A DNA stretch of 64,000 nucleotides from Symsagittifera roscoffensis (taxonomy: Eukaryota > Xenacoelomorpha > Acoela > Convolutidae), in contig NC_087064.1 of assembly GCF_963678635.1 (NCBI RefSeq), positions 37,810,706 through 37,874,705 of the forward strand, given 5' to 3'. Both the position numbers and the translations under genes were made by a program. Under the pieces are notes generated by a model. It saw nothing but the letters and a program-made list of their open reading frames with translations, did not search any database and was not told the origin of the DNA. Below, piece after piece: positions 1-12,440 of this stretch (positions are counted from its first letter, which is position 1; the number at the start of each line of letters is the position of its first letter).

Positions 1-3000
1 TTGTAACATTTGAAAAAATTTGAATTCGATTTTTTATTGAAAATCTCGAACGATCCTTAGATTGATTAGTATCTGTTTCGGAGTTTGAATACGATTGATT
101 TTTGCTATATTTGGAGTAGTTACTTCGATTTGAGTTTGATCTTGAGTTAATATTTCGGTACTGATTATTCGGACTATTTGATCTGCTTTATCTGTTTTAT
201 GAATAATTTTGTGAATTTTTTCTGTCTGGTGGTTACGAGATTGTGATCTGTAATTTTGTAGCTACCTGTAAGTCGTTTTCCTGAGCCGTTGTTGCGTTGA
301 GCGTTTTTATTTGATTGACTTTGGTGTTTTTTCATGTATTGGTAGAAAGATTTATTTGGTTCTCTGTGCTTTTGTGGTCTTTTTTGGTTATCTTGTTGTT
401 TTTGTCTGCCTTCAGCAATGCAATGTCTATATCTACGACACTAGTTGCACATTTTTTGAAAGATCGTTTTCTTTTGAAATGAGGATAGTTTTTTTCTGCT
501 ATTTCGATATCAGAGTCTTGGATATTATTAACTTGTGAAATTGTTGTTTGAATGTTGTTATAATATTGTAGTTTTAATTTTTCTGTTTCTTCTGATTTCA
601 TAGTGATTTCAGCTTGTTCTTGTTTGTCTACTAGTTTTTGAGAACTGGGTCGAGGTTTTCGAATTGATGATGGATGTGATGCTCCCTTCTTTATGGTAAG
701 TTTGCGTAAGTGTTGTCTTGGAGTCATCATTAAGATTTCAATTATTTTCGTATTTTTTAGTCATGGGTCTTGAGAAGGTATGCTTTTCTTGCTAACGTTT
801 CTATTCTTACTGCGAGTGGTTTTTTTGTTTTGTTGGGGAGTCTACGGATTTTGTTGCATAAAACTTTTTATGGTTGTTTGTTTCTATCGGAGTCAAACAT
901 TTTTAAAAGTTCTTGTGTGAATTGTTTCCAATCTGATTTTATTTCTATAGGTAAAACTGAAAACTGCTTTCAGCTGCACCATCAATTGTGGCTTGGATTA
1001 AAGCTGCACTTCTAGGTATCCAATTTTGATGGAATGGTGTAGTTACTGGTTCTGGGCCTAAGTTTTAAATTCAATACGCTGTATTTGCATTCAAGTAGTC
1101 CTCTTCTGATTATTCAGGGTCTGTTCCCGTGAGTACCATGAGTGGTTTATTAGGTGACCAGGATAATGCAATTAGGACTTGTGAATGTTTTGTAAGTGGA
1201 ATCTTTTCAATCTCATGTTTTTGCAGAGGATATAGTAATGGAATTTCATTTTGCGTTTGATTGGGTTGATAACTTTGTAGGGTGTTTGTGGGGTTTTGTG
1301 GTTGGATATTACTAATAAAAGAATCCCTATTTTGCCTTTGACGATGGGAGTTTCTTGTTTGTCGTGTTTGTTCTGAGTGCATGTAGGGTTCAAAAATATC
1401 TGGTTGATAAATATCATTTGGTTGATCAATAATTTTTCAGTTATCGTTTTGTGTATTATAATTTTATTGTTGTTGATTTTGATTGAAACAAACTTCATCA
1501 TCAGAATAGTGTGGCTGATTTCTTGTGGATTGTTTGTTTGTTTGAGTTTCATTTTGTTGAAAAAATGGGTAACGTTCACTATGGTTTGTTGCAGTTTTTT
1601 GTTTTTCACGAATGAAAACTGATTGGGGAGCTAGTTTTGGTATTTCGTTTTTGTTATTTTGTTCTTGTGATTGATTTTGATGACATATTGTGTATAAGGG
1701 TTTTGTAATTGGTTTTTTTCTCATTGTTGTTTGCGAAAAGTCCATTTTTTGTGATTTGCAAAATTATTCGTATTTGCATACTTTTGTTTGTTTGAGTGAC
1801 GTGGCTTGCAAAATTATTCGTATTTGCATACTTTTGTTTGTTTGAGTGACGTGGCTTGGTTAGTGGTCTACTTGTTTGATAATCCATTTGCAACCAGTTT
1901 GGAACACCAGATGGTTTTACTGTTGACTGAGTTGTTGTTTGTGGAAATAGAGGTTTTTTTTTATGTGGTGTCCTAAGTTTTGGGAGAATAGACAAAGTAC
2001 TCTGTTGTGTTGTTGCAGGTATTGTTTCAAGTATTTTCTCGTTTATAAAATGTGATGGGTTTTAAATATCTTTTTGTGTAAGTTTTCTAGTCCTTTAAAC
2101 GGTTTCTTGTGTATTCATTAAGGTTGAGTTCAAACTATTGTTTCCTGTTCTAACGTTAATCATTGTGTAATAAATTAAGGGTGTTGCATCAATAGTGAGT
2201 TCAGTAACTCTTAAATACTCTCTGTGTACAGAAACAGTGGGGATTGCCGCACTTTAAATATCAGTGGTTATACTGATAAATAAGATATGAGACCATTCAG
2301 AGTCGCCAAAAAATTTGATTGACCTGCTAATCAGTGTTGCGTCATCGTGTGTCGTCATCTGAAATTTGTGGTCGGATGTGAACAAAATAAATATTCTTTC
2401 ATAAAATTTATGAACCATGCTAGGATTCGTGATAGTTCATAATTTACATTTTGTGATAATTTATTTTTATTCAGTGTTTCACGAATTGTATCTACAAATT
2501 GCGAGAAAAAAATTTTTTTTTGACTTACAATTGCATGTCGATATGTTTGAGAAGGTGATTCATTTAGTACTTATTTCGGTTCTAATATAAATAGTAGAGA
2601 AAACATCGTTCTTAAATACTGAATTTGCTTTTTGTGATTTTTGATGTTGGATACTTTTTTTATTTATTCTGTTAAAATTTTTGAGAAAATTAGATCTATG
2701 TCATCTGTTTGTATTTGATGCAGTGTTTAATTTGTTTGCGACGGCAAGATTTCAATAGTGAATTTTTCGTAAAATGAAGTGGTATGACTTCTAATTTTTA
2801 TTTCGGGAAGTTCCTGGTTATTTGCGGTCATTCCTTTTTTGAATGATTTTGCAGTTAAGTTATGACAAAATTGTACTTGTCCTCTAGCGGGATCATTTTG
2901 TGGATGGATGACAAAAGAAAGTGTAGAACCATCGTCGAAATTTTCTTCGTATTGAATCAGTTTTGGTATTTTACTACTGTGAATTTGTGTAACTTTTAAC

Positions 3001-3100
3001 ATGCCTTACTGGTTGACGTTATGTTGATGATGGTGTTGTGGATTCTGAGTCAGAAAAGTTTTTGGTCGTTTATTAGGTTGTTTTTTTTCTAGTGATTTTC
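1..3100 (-). pseudogene. Decayed Ty3/Gypsy gag region
   Basis: Read on the minus strand, broken open frames run leftwards from about 3002. Around 950-1030 the translation includes WIPRSAALIQATIDGAAES, which resembles the part of Gypsy Gag before the capsid-like core. At 332-730 a 132-residue frame is rich in Lys, Gln and Glu (KPRPSSQKLVDKQEQAEI). It ends where a Cys/His zinc knuckle would be expected, but the frame shifts there. Many stops and shifts separate the pieces, so this is a relic. The pol part would lie left of the window. The N-terminal piece at 2727-3002 has no domain I can name. The family assignment rests on pattern and order and not on an alignment. Confidence 0.5.
1756..1855. 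repeat. Perfect 50-bp tandem duplication
   Basis: The 50 bases starting ttgcaaaattattcg at 1756 are repeated without change from 1806. Fifty is not a multiple of three, so the duplication also breaks the minus-strand gag-like frame. Perfect identity suggests it is recent. Confidence 0.85.
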
Positions 3101-4090
3101 TAGATCCCGAATTTCTTGATATATAATGGTATCTGATTCTGAAACTGCGTACGTATTTTTGAAAATTTTCGCTTAATAACTTGTTCTTGTTTTGTTATTT
3201 TCGTCTTTTTCTTTGTTTTTTTTTATCTAATATATCCCATTGTTTGTCTTTATGGTTTAATTACATCAAGAATAAGTTTGCTTATAAATTTAGGTTCAAT
3301 TTGGTTCCAATGTAGCCAGGAGTGGTGTATGGGACTCCTTTTTTTCAGGGGTGTGGCGGTGGACTCCACCCAAAAGATCCTGATTTTGTACTTCTACCAT
3401 GTTTAACCGGCCTTCTCTTAAATGTATCTGCGACAGCTTCAACACCAAATTATACTTATTTTGAGTAGAGAGCATGCGACAAGAAAATCAAAAAAATTTT
3501 GACGAATCTCTGTATTAAACGCTTGAGAACCTCGCTTGCCAGTTTGTTTTTCCTTGAAAAAATCCTTGTGGTGCCGAAAAACTTCCGAGACAGCTTTGAT
3601 TGGTGAGAGAAATAAATTCATTTGAATTTCATAGTTCAATTTCTAATGAACCATTTTTTCTATCTTCGATTAAGTTGGCCGGTTAATTGAGCTCTAGTAG
3701 TTTTTTCTGAAGGTTTTTTTGACTTTGTAGCTGAAGCTTTTCGGCGGAGTTTTTTAAACCATCTGCAAAATTTTGATGTCCAATTTTGAAGCCCATCAGC
3801 TCAAAAGTGTAGGATCGTGATTCAAGTACTTTTTTTGCCAAACTCAGATTTTGTTTGGGAGTATATCTTGAGAAATGTATGCAGTATAATGATTGGTAAT
3901 GAGTACTGCGTAGCTTGTTAATGATGAGTCAATACGATAATTAGTGAAGTAAACCATTTGTTAGTTTGTAAAATCAACCAAACAATTAAGACTGAGCAGG
4001 ACTTTAAAAAAATATCAATTTTGCAAACCGCCCGGATGATTTGCAAACAAACAAGACTAAGCAGGATTTAAAAGAGGTACCAAGTTTGTA
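3100..4090. other. AT-rich stretch without recognised gene
   Basis: I see no coding exon or known repeat here. A 66-codon minus-strand frame at 3439-3639 has no recognisable domain and is probably chance. Around 3960-4090 there are two similar 60-bp phrases, each pairing an aacaa..gactgagcagga-like string with a caagtttgtaaaac-like string. These may be the outer edge of the LTR element that follows. Confidence 0.4.
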
Positions 4091-4153
4091 AAACCCGACA
4101 TGATTTGACCCGGGCATGGAAAAATCTAGACCCCTCGGACCCCCGGCCTCAAG

Positions 4154-5722
4154 TGATAACGGTTCCCGGAAAGGCAAATCACTCTAATAGTACTTAGTAT
4201 GACAACCAGTGTTTGAAATACAACCAAATATAGTATGTTATAGACATAGTAGAGGGAAGCTTAAGTTTAAAATCCCAGACCCCTGGGCCTTATGCCCTAT
4301 GCAAATAGTCCCCACTCCGACTTCCGGAAGTCGTTTCTCAGTCTCCACTGAACGCAAGGAGCCGAAACATTGGTATATCATAGGTAGTAGCGAGGTATAT
4401 CATGTGTTATAATTTGAGCCAAATCCGGCGATTAGACTGAAAGTTTTTAGCACCTAGGGAAAACTCCGCATAGACCAGAAATAGCCAACTTGCGCAAAAA
4501 ACGAACAGTGACATATTGATTTCACGAAGGCAATAGACACTACAACTCATCCCCGAAAACAAGACCCCTGTGAGTAAATCCCTCCGACGACTGCTATCGG
4601 TGTTAATGGCCTTTTCCCAGGAAAAGAGATAATGACATTGGAAATGGGATAACTTGAGAGGTATAAACGAGATATGGATGAAACTTGAAAGGGAGGACCC
4701 CTATAGGATTATAAATCTGAATAAAGAAGATTGACCCAGAGTGATCCCTGGGTGACCTTTGAAAGACCTTTAGGCATTCTTGGATTTAATTGCATAGAAA
4801 AACTGGGATAAACACTGGAAAGAGGCGTATTCCCCTACCTCAACACTTGGGAACACAAATCGGTCACATAATTTGGAGAGAACCTTCCTACTGGGAAAAG
4901 AAGCAGAAGCCGAAAAGAATATAGTTTTTTCAATATGACATCGAATAGGGAACTAACAAAAATGGGCTTTCAAACATTGGGTTCAACTTGGCGAATGACC
5001 TTTTAGTAGAAATTCAATCAGAATAAATAAAAGTAGTCCCAGAGAAAACTGGCGGAAATAGGAGCATAGCACGGTAAGAAGGTCTCCTAATTAACATGAA
5101 TGGACGCGATTTTTAGCAAGCGTCCTGGATAAAATCTTCTTAGATTTGACCCCTAATAAGCGAATTAGGTCCCCCGAAATAGCGAAATAGCTAGAAGGTC
5201 GGGATTTGTATATAGGTGATTGGAAAACTATAAAATTGAATCTAATTGACGACCATAACTCTAACTCCAGCTGAAATTCAAATTGAAAAACATATAAAGA
5301 TCAACAAGCAGCCTACCCTCAGACAGAACAGCTTGAGCTTCTATTGAGAGTAGTTGGTTCTCAGTCAGAGTAGACAGTAAAATTGAAAACTGAGCTACTA
5401 TTAAGAGTAGTTGGTTCTCAGTTAGTTAGAGAACAAGAAATTGTGAAGTTAAAGGGATCAGTCAGAGTACGTCAGAGGAAATATGATCCTTTGCGACACT
5501 TATAAATTTATCAAGTCAGAGTAATTGTGTGGAATTACTGTGTGCAATTCGTTAATTAGGACTCTCTAGAGAAAAAGAGAATTGTTAGTTAAGTCAGTTG
5601 GGATTTGATATGCAATTAGGCAGTTGTGTTGATTGATCGGGGATCTTCCCGTTTTGATTAGGTTTTCAGATATTCTGGCCACTTAGCGCCTTCTGTGTTT
5701 GGACCAAATTTTTTCTGAATTT
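4154..5722 (+). mobile_element. LTR (plus copy) of an LTR retroelement
   Basis: This segment matches, in inverted orientation, the segment at 10898-11939. Shared blocks occur in the same order: TGATAACGGTTCCCGGAA at the start, gacccctaataagcgaatta, gctagaaggtcggga, tagttggttctcag (twice here) and a final ttttctgaa. The shared sequence also extends upstream of the TG (gatttgaccCGGGCAT), as expected for internal sequence before a 3' LTR. This copy is longer (about 1.57 kb against 1.04 kb) and carries an internal repeat of the tagttggttctcag block at about 5350 and 5410. The end position is approximate. Superfamily is unassigned; Ty3/Gypsy is likely from the purine tract in the sister copy. Confidence 0.55.
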
Positions 5723-5769
5723 AGTTACAACTGAAAATCGTTGCGATCGTGAGAGCGGACGCGACAGCC

Positions 5770-6250
5770 TCAAGAGCAGTACACTAAGGGCGCAAGTAAC
5801 GGAATGCAGTACGAACTAATTGCCACCAACTTAACTCCTTCGGGATTGTAGATAGTAGTAAATCTCGGTCGAGCTCTCAATTCATTACCAAAGGGACCAC
5901 TTTGCGGTGCCCTTAAGTTAGAGTATGCGAATGGTCCAAGAGAAGCAATCCCCAAAATCTATAGAAACTTTAAAAAATTAGGTTGTGACTGATACCCTGC
6001 GTTCCGATCTACTTTTGCCAATTCATTTAGGTTTACCCCATCGTTTTGAAGAATCCGAAAAAATGTATTTCCAGAAAATTCATAGAACCTTTTGAATAGT
6101 CTTTCATCCAAGAATATTAGCAAAGTAAAAGAAAAAAGCCATTTTATTGACAAAAAAGGAATTATAGACACCCAAGTACCAGGCCTTGTATTTTACGAAG
6201 CGTGTCTAGGTTCAAATAAAAGTGGAATAGACACAGAAAACAAATATTTT
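5770..6250. other. Coding-like segment of unknown origin
   Basis: Both strands look partly coding. The minus strand has two frames in the same register separated by one stop, at 5959-6171 (70 residues with a hydrophobic start) and 5770-5955 (61 residues). The plus strand offers an overlapping frame with RALNSLPKGPLCGALKLEYA. I recognise no family and could not find splice signals that join the pieces in phase. It may be a relic of the neighbouring LTR element or an undetected exon of the ankyrin gene. Confidence 0.2.
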
Positions 6251-6349
6251 TTTTCGCACAGTTTTTAGTAACTTCTCTCAATCAAAACGTTTCGAACGAC
6301 GCCGCATGGTAGTCGGAACAATCAGGGCATCGAACAGTCTTCTTTAGAT

Positions 6350-7760
6350 ATGTTGGAGGCTGGGATGAAATCCGGAAACTACTGGAATGCTGTAAACTGG
6401 ATTTTCGAGAGGATCGATTCACGCGTGTCCAAATTTATCGGAGCAGGCGTCAAGTAGAAACAAGCGACAATTTGAACAGAAGCTAAGCAGGGTTTACAGA
6501 GATTATCAAAAAATAAGTTAGAAAAATGAAGCACAAGCCTTTAGACTACTCAACTTTTGTTGGATTTTATTTCTGACTATATGTTTAGCTGATTTGCTGT
6601 ATGCAAAAAGAACTCAATTGATTCCTAAAATGAAGTTGGTACCAGTTGTTCGTTTTTAATGTCGGTTCTACTTAGAAATTTCAATTCCCGCTGTTCCTAC
6701 CTGACACTTGTTGCCAGTTCGGTTGGCAAAACTTCATGGCTATTAAGGAAGTTCATTCAGAAATCTGGACGCCTACTATACGCAGCCTGCCATAGTGGAG
6801 ATGCCATGGCCGTGGAATGGGCTCTCGGTCTTTTCCGATGGTTAGTTGGTCTCTAAGCGTGGCCTCTTATTAACAGCTCAAGAGCCCACCATTTCAAGAC
6901 GGTAACTTATTCTGTAAACTCTCAAAAGATGGTGAAATTTTCAAACAAACAAAGAAGAAAAATCAAAGTTATGAATTTGATTAAATTTCCGCATACGAAT
7001 TAATCGAGTAAAATAAATCGCACGTTCACCAAACCCAAATGGATCAAAATAGCAAGTTTTTAACCCTTCTCCTTTAAGGAAAGTTTTTTTCCGGTAAAAA
7101 TATTTTAACTTGAACTCGGACCACTATCTTTCAGATGGTTTAAAATTTTTCAAAAAAACGCTAAAAATAAAGGCGAAAATTTACTGAATAAAAACTAACC
7201 CAAGTTTGAAATTTTATCCATTTTTTATCAATGATTTTCGACGGAAAAAAAACTTTTTCGTCTTTACTTTAAACGGCATTGAAAAAAAAAATTTAAAAAC
7301 TGTTTTTGACGCATGTCATCAGCAACCAGCCTTTGTGTGCACGAGATTTAGGTTATCGTTTTGCCATTTAATGGTTGGTTTTAGTTTGGATCTGAACAAT
7401 CAGAAACATAAAGAGCTGGCAGGTGTGTACCCTCTCTTAAACATGGGCGACTATACGCTGCTTTGTCTTGTCAGTTACTGTCACTGCAAGCCTGAAGTGT
7501 TCCAACTTTTACTTCAAGCTGGATTCCCGGAAAACTTATTGCTCTCTAAATGCATGGGAAAAAACGCTCTTCATTTTGCGATAAGCTTCGACGACGCTGA
7601 CTTGGTTGATGTGCTTCTTGAAGATGCGTCTAGGAGGAAGATTCTTCTCGGAAGCTCAATTACAATAAATGGACGCAGTTTAACTATAAAAGAGTATGCA
7701 GAATGGTGCGAGTATTCAAACAAACATCAGTTTCAATCATCGTTGTTCAACCAAGAGTGA
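6350..7760 (+). CDS. Ankyrin-repeat protein gene, 3 exons (gene model)
   Basis: Model: join 6350-6453, 6718-6840, 7385-7760, giving 200 residues. Introns start GTAGAA (6454) and GTTAGT (6841) and end TTGCCAG (6717) and GGTTTTAG (7384). Both junctions are phase 2 and the total is 603 nt, so the frame is kept. Ankyrin-like units are visible at about residues 51-75 (GRLLYAACHSGDAMAVEWAL), 97-122 (GDYTLLCLVSYC then EVFQLLLQAGF) and 133-156 (GKNALHFAISFDDADLVDVL). The N-terminal exon (MLEAGMKSGNYWNAVNWIFE) has no domain I know. The start is uncertain: ATG 6350 directly follows a good acceptor (CTTCTTTAG), so more exons may lie upstream. Ankyrin repeats usually bind partner proteins; the partner is unknown. 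The gene sits between two inverted LTR copies. Confidence 0.6.
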
Positions 7761-8990
7761 AGATAGCCATTGCAAAGAAGATAATACATAACTAGGACAA
7801 CAACCCCCGGCCTTCTTTTTTTGCGTACATACAACGCGGCCTTCACATTTCGTACTTTTCAGGCCAAATTTGCCCCATTTTGCCACCCTTTCACATCCCC
7901 TTTTAGTGGTCAATTTTTGTTTTTTTTTAATACAAAAAAGAACTATTATAAAATTCGGTATTTGTCATAGAAAAGTTTTATTTTTTCATCGCTTGATTCG
8001 GTGAAAAATCTTTCAATTTTCTCTACAAACTGGAAAAAGAATTGGCCAGAAAATTTTTTTATACCTCAGAAATAATTTGTTCTAACCATATATTTTGTTC
8101 AGAGAGGCACAATTTTTGACAGAACAGCTAAACTCGTCGCTTATTTTATTTTACACTCCAATTCATTGAAAAAGATTCAGTCAATTTTGCTTCAGTTCAC
8201 CATTGGTTGTACCTCCATTAAAATCAAAAATTTATAAATTGTAAATTGTTTATACCCATTTGTATTTGTAAATTTTGTAATTAAAACAACAAAATACCGC
8301 TGTATAGTGCTTTGGGCGAAAAAAAGTTCATAATTGGAGCTAGCTAAAATTATTCATTCAAAAAACACTCCAGTGCTGGGAACGGTCAATTCGAACTTAG
8401 TGATGCACGCTTTTTCCTTGCTGTATCTATATATATCGACGCATTCTTTTTTTATCCTGCGCTCTCATTCATCAAAAAAGATTATATGACAGTTTGTTCT
8501 GTTCAAGATTACTGTATAAATGAAATTAAAATTTTTGTTACACGTACACTGTATAAAATTACACGTAAATTGTAAGCTATAGTTCTGTTTTGCCTAAAGT
8601 AAGTATAATCAAATTCTACAGCTTTTTATTCCCTTTAAGCCGTTCAAATCTGTTCGAGTTTATTTTTATAGATAGTTGATTACCCTGTTTTGAAATTTAA
8701 ACAGGATTTTCATCAAATCACAAATTTACACTTCCTTTGATGTATATATGAACTTTTTTTTGCTTGATAAAAATCTCAAAGTATCCGTTCATATCCTTGA
8801 AAAAAAATCGTATAATTCGATTTTGAAGATAACCAATTTTTCCAAAATTAATTTTAGTGGCCAGTTCATACATCAAAACTCAATAGTTTACACTTGGGTA
8901 AAGTAGGGTGTCATGGCAAAAAATCATTTCTTCTATAATTGTTTTTCAATTATTTTGAGGTTAGCTTTGCCAATTATGTCTTGCAATCAT
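7761..8990. other. AT-rich intergenic stretch
   Basis: Downstream of the ankyrin gene stop I see homopolymer-rich AT sequence with no open frame of interest and no known repeat. It presumably contains the 3' UTR of the ankyrin gene. No canonical AATAAA is obvious close to the stop. Confidence 0.4.
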
Positions 8991-9228
8991 TTCATTACGA
9001 GGCCACACTGTGCGTTCTGTGAATTGTAAGCGGATTCCCCAGCAGGCAAAAAAACAGAATTACTGCGCAATCTGCAACATTGCTACTTTTCTTTGATCTT
9101 CTTTGCTGTTGTTTTTGATTCCAGGGACAAATAGCTAGAATGGTGCATTGCTCAAAATTGCTCCAAAAACAGACAACTTTGCGGAATCCGCAACAAAATT
9201 TGGGACAGTTCGTGGAGTTGATAAAAAA
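8985..9228 (-). repeat. GCGGATTCC-motif interspersed repeat, copy 1
   Basis: The segment contains cattacgaggcc, gtaagcggattcc and ttgcggaatccgcaac. The same words appear in opposite orientation near 58440-58770 (ending tggcctcgtaatgaaat), and partly at 36930-37150. This is an interspersed repeat family whose hallmark is the near-palindrome TTGCGGATTCCGCAA. Confidence 0.5.
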
Positions 9229-9735
9229 CAAAACTGCTTGTATCAGGGCAAAGCCCTGAAGGTTTCAACTGCCTTTTAAGGTCTTTGGAGCTGTAAAAAC
9301 ATTGAAAAAAAATTAATGTAAAAACTAAAATGAAAAAGTTTTTTTTTTGTAAACAAACCCTTCACATGCCATCTAAGTTAAAAGGGATAAGTTTTGCTCC
9401 TAGTAACCAGCCAATTATGGCAAATAAGCTTCCTTCAACCAATTTGAAACGATTTCTAAGCTGGATAAAATCCCAGCCTACGTGCTAATAGTGCGAAATA
9501 TATCACACGTTAGTGTACCCAAACGACCAAAATGGCAATGTTTAAACCCCCATAGCTTTACTAAAAAAAGCACAGATAAAATTTTTACTAAGTTTCAACT
9601 TACTGCCTCAGTACCTTTCGAATGATTTTTACTAATTCTGTCAGAAATTTCTAGTTTAAAAGCCAAAGTTTGTCGGGAGAAAAAACCACCCCGAACGAAA
9701 ATATTTCGTTACTTTCATTATGGAATATGGAAAAA
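9229..9735 (-). mobile_element. Decayed Helentron-like element, copy H1
   Basis: The left end (caaaactgcttgtatcaggg, then the hairpin cagggcaaagccctg) and the internal phrases catgccatctaagttaaaag and cttccttcaaccaatttgaaacg match the better-kept copies at 12766, 14900, 16619, 47387 and 48706. The right end, near 9735, has lost the gtcggaac terminus. No coding sequence is present, so it would be non-autonomous. Confidence 0.55.
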
Positions 9736-9739
9736 TTAC

Positions 9740-10897
9740 AAACTTGTCTCAATTCAAGTTGCAACGATTTCTCAGCTGTTTTAAATTGTTTCTTGAGCGA
9801 AACTTAGCGAAAAACAATCACCGGTGAAGAATTAATTGCAATTTAAGCTCAAGACATCCATAGCTTTTCAAAAAGAGTCCCTGTTCTCAGATATAGCACA
9901 ACCTCGCATCAGCCAAAAGATTTTTTAATTATTCATTTAGCTAACAGTTGCATTGTTTTCAGATAAAACGTTTTATAAAATTTTTGCATTTACATCAAGC
10001 TCGATCAATTTTTTAGAGCTTTTGCCGGTTTCGTTTTATTTAAGAAGAAAGGAGTGGATTTTTAAGCTGAAAATTTGGTGAAGTTTTTCAGCGTACACAA
10101 ACGCAATTTTTGTATTCGTCGGGAAAACTTAATTGTTATTAGAATTTTGCAAAAACAATGGGCTATTTTGCTGCGTTTTGAATTCTGTTCGCCTGTCTGT
10201 TTCTTTTCTTTTCCTTTTCTGTGAGCTTTCCAAGCTAACCAAAACACTTTTTTGTCATTTTCTACCCTGTTTCGATCAATACTTCCCATGCTTTTCAGTC
10301 TTCGCACTGAACCGACACAGCTGACTGTTGCTTCCTGGTCTCAGATCAAAACTATACGCTAGTGTTTTTAATTTGATAATTCTTTGTTAAAATTTTGTTA
10401 TTTCACACATATAAGCTTTAAGTTCAAAATTTGTTTCGATCCATCCTGACCGAATGTCATTGTCAGCGAAGGAAAAAAGACATTCTGAAATGTCCCGTTG
10501 GCCGAATAAGTTAATTTTCCAACACTCAAGCTTTAAGACCGTTTTTATATAGTTTTAGAAAATCCGGAACTATCTCCAATCAATTATAATTTCTCGCGCC
10601 GATTAATTTTTTGAGCTGTTTACAAAAACTGTTCAGCTGTGTATTTAAAAATTTTCTGATGTTAATTAGTTTATATACTGTATATTTATCTCCTTCAAGC
10701 ACACTTTCACTCTACTTAACGGCCGCGGAGTTTCTCTCTTTTATACCGTGTAATAAATGAGGACACTAAGACACGATATTATCCAAAATTTCGAAAGGGT
10801 TTTGTCGGTGGTCAGACTAAATCGGCTGATCAAAGGATTACGCAACTTCCCCCTTGTTTTATGCTTTTTTCGGCTCTCTTCTCGCGTTTTTGTCTAG
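9740..10897. other. AT-rich stretch without recognised gene
   Basis: I see no conserved coding segment. The short frames at 10062-10324 overlap on opposite strands and carry no domain. The right edge meets the minus-strand LTR copy. Confidence 0.4.
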
Positions 10898-11939
10898 TTC
10901 AGAAAAATTGTGGGGACAGTAAGTGAATTCTCAATCGCAAACGAAATAAAAGCAATTTATAATGCTCTGAATGAGCGAAACTACTATTTAACCACTTCTA
11001 TAACAAAGCCCGCGTTTTTTTCCGTTTCCGTTCTACAAATATTTGAACCCGGTACTAAACTCGAAATCAAATCAGATAGAATAATTTCTAAGAACTGTGA
11101 GACACAACTAGTCTCGCTTCAAACAAAAACGTCCTCCATGGACCAACTATTCTTCTCGGCTTGCTCAATTCTCTCTTTAACTGAGAACCAACTATACTCT
11201 ATCTCAGTATCAATCTGACTCTTAAAGGCTCTCTGGTACCCTCCATTTCCTTATCTTTCATTATATTTAGTTTTAGTTAAGTCACGCCTTTCCCTATCAG
11301 TCCTGGCATCCGCTTAAGTCACCCGTCCGCAAACGTTTTAAGACTATATCCCTCCCGCTGTCAGCTCTGCCACGTGCCAAGTTCTGTATCTTTTATCATT
11401 TTTTTCACGCTTATTAGATACCTGGCATGCGCTAGGTGTCACAATTCGACCAAGCAAACAGTTTTCATACGATTTTAATCAACTAATTCTTGACCTCAGT
11501 GAACTTCAGCCCTCAAATTCAAATCAACATCCAAACCGTACTATGTCTACTCAATGACCCTCCCAAGGTCTTTACTTAATTATTCCATTAAAGTTCCGGC
11601 CTCCTAGGGGTAATGGGAGGCCCTTTTCATGGGTAGAGAATTGATTCGAAGTATCTAAAAATTCTATCTATACTATATTCCAATCCCAACCTTCTAGCTG
11701 TCAGGAGAAAGTAATTCGTTTATTAGGAGTCAAATTGAACCAAAAAGTCACCTCCGAGAAGTAAATTCCCCGTCCGTTCATACCAAATAGGAGACTTAAT
11801 TCTCATGCCGCGGTCTTTTTGCCATTATTTTCCTTTGGGACTACTTTTCGGTACTAGGCCTACAAAAAAAATGAACCCAATACCGCCGCTAGTTTCCGAG
11901 TTTTGATAAGGCCATTTACACTTCCGGGGACCGTTATCA
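10898..11939 (-). mobile_element. LTR (minus copy) of the same LTR element
   Basis: Read on the minus strand it begins TGATAACGGTCCCCGG at 11939. Immediately before the TG lies a purine run (TTGGGGGGGAG, plus positions about 11940-11950) that has the place and composition of a polypurine tract. That makes this a 3' LTR, with remnant internal sequence at about 11951-12440. It ends near ttttctgaactag at about 10898. Its blocks match 4154-5722 in inverted orientation. Confidence 0.6.
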
Positions 11940-11950
11940 CTCCCCCCCAA

Positions 11951-12440
11951 GAGTCTGAGGGGTCCCGTTTTTCGTATGCCCGGTCAAATCATCTCAAGTA
12001 CCGCTCCTCTAAATTTCATAACATCAGCGTTCTTAGTTCCGATTTCGGGGTGGGCTGGCGGGGGGGATGGTTTGCTGATTTTGTCAAGTTTTGTTTTTTG
12101 GCATAGGAGGGACAATATATTCGAAAAAGAGCTATTTTGAACTCAACCATTTGTTTGCTGAAATACTGAACTTAATGACTAATCAATCTTACGCTCAGGT
12201 TACTATAGCATGTATTAAAGTAGAATCACCAATTCTACATATACCATCTGCTATTATTGAAATCACAACCCCTCTTGTTATTTCTTCACCAATCACAATT
12301 CCGGCATTTCCAATCGAGTTCATGATAGTTGTTAATAAGAGTAAGATACTAAACTACGAAGGTAAGGAACCAAAAAAGACGAAGATGAGCTGTCGAAAAC
12401 TTTTAACATTTTCCAAGTTTCTGCTACTTGGAATTTAGTT
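11951..12440 (-). mobile_element. Internal remnant next to the minus-strand LTR
   Basis: This lies upstream of the polypurine tract on the minus strand and shares gatttgaccGGGCAT with the sequence before the plus copy. It should therefore be the 3' end of the element body. A 115-codon plus-strand frame (12091-12438) crosses it antisense and shows no domain. I could not identify pol motifs on the minus strand. Confidence 0.35.

Noticed and set aside
5770-6171. Two-exon minus-strand gene joined over a 37-nt intron
   Set aside because: GT and AG exist but the phase fails at the join, so I kept only a low-confidence coding-like note.
12091-12438. 115-codon frame on the plus strand
   Set aside because: Antisense to the body of an LTR element and without any recognised domain.
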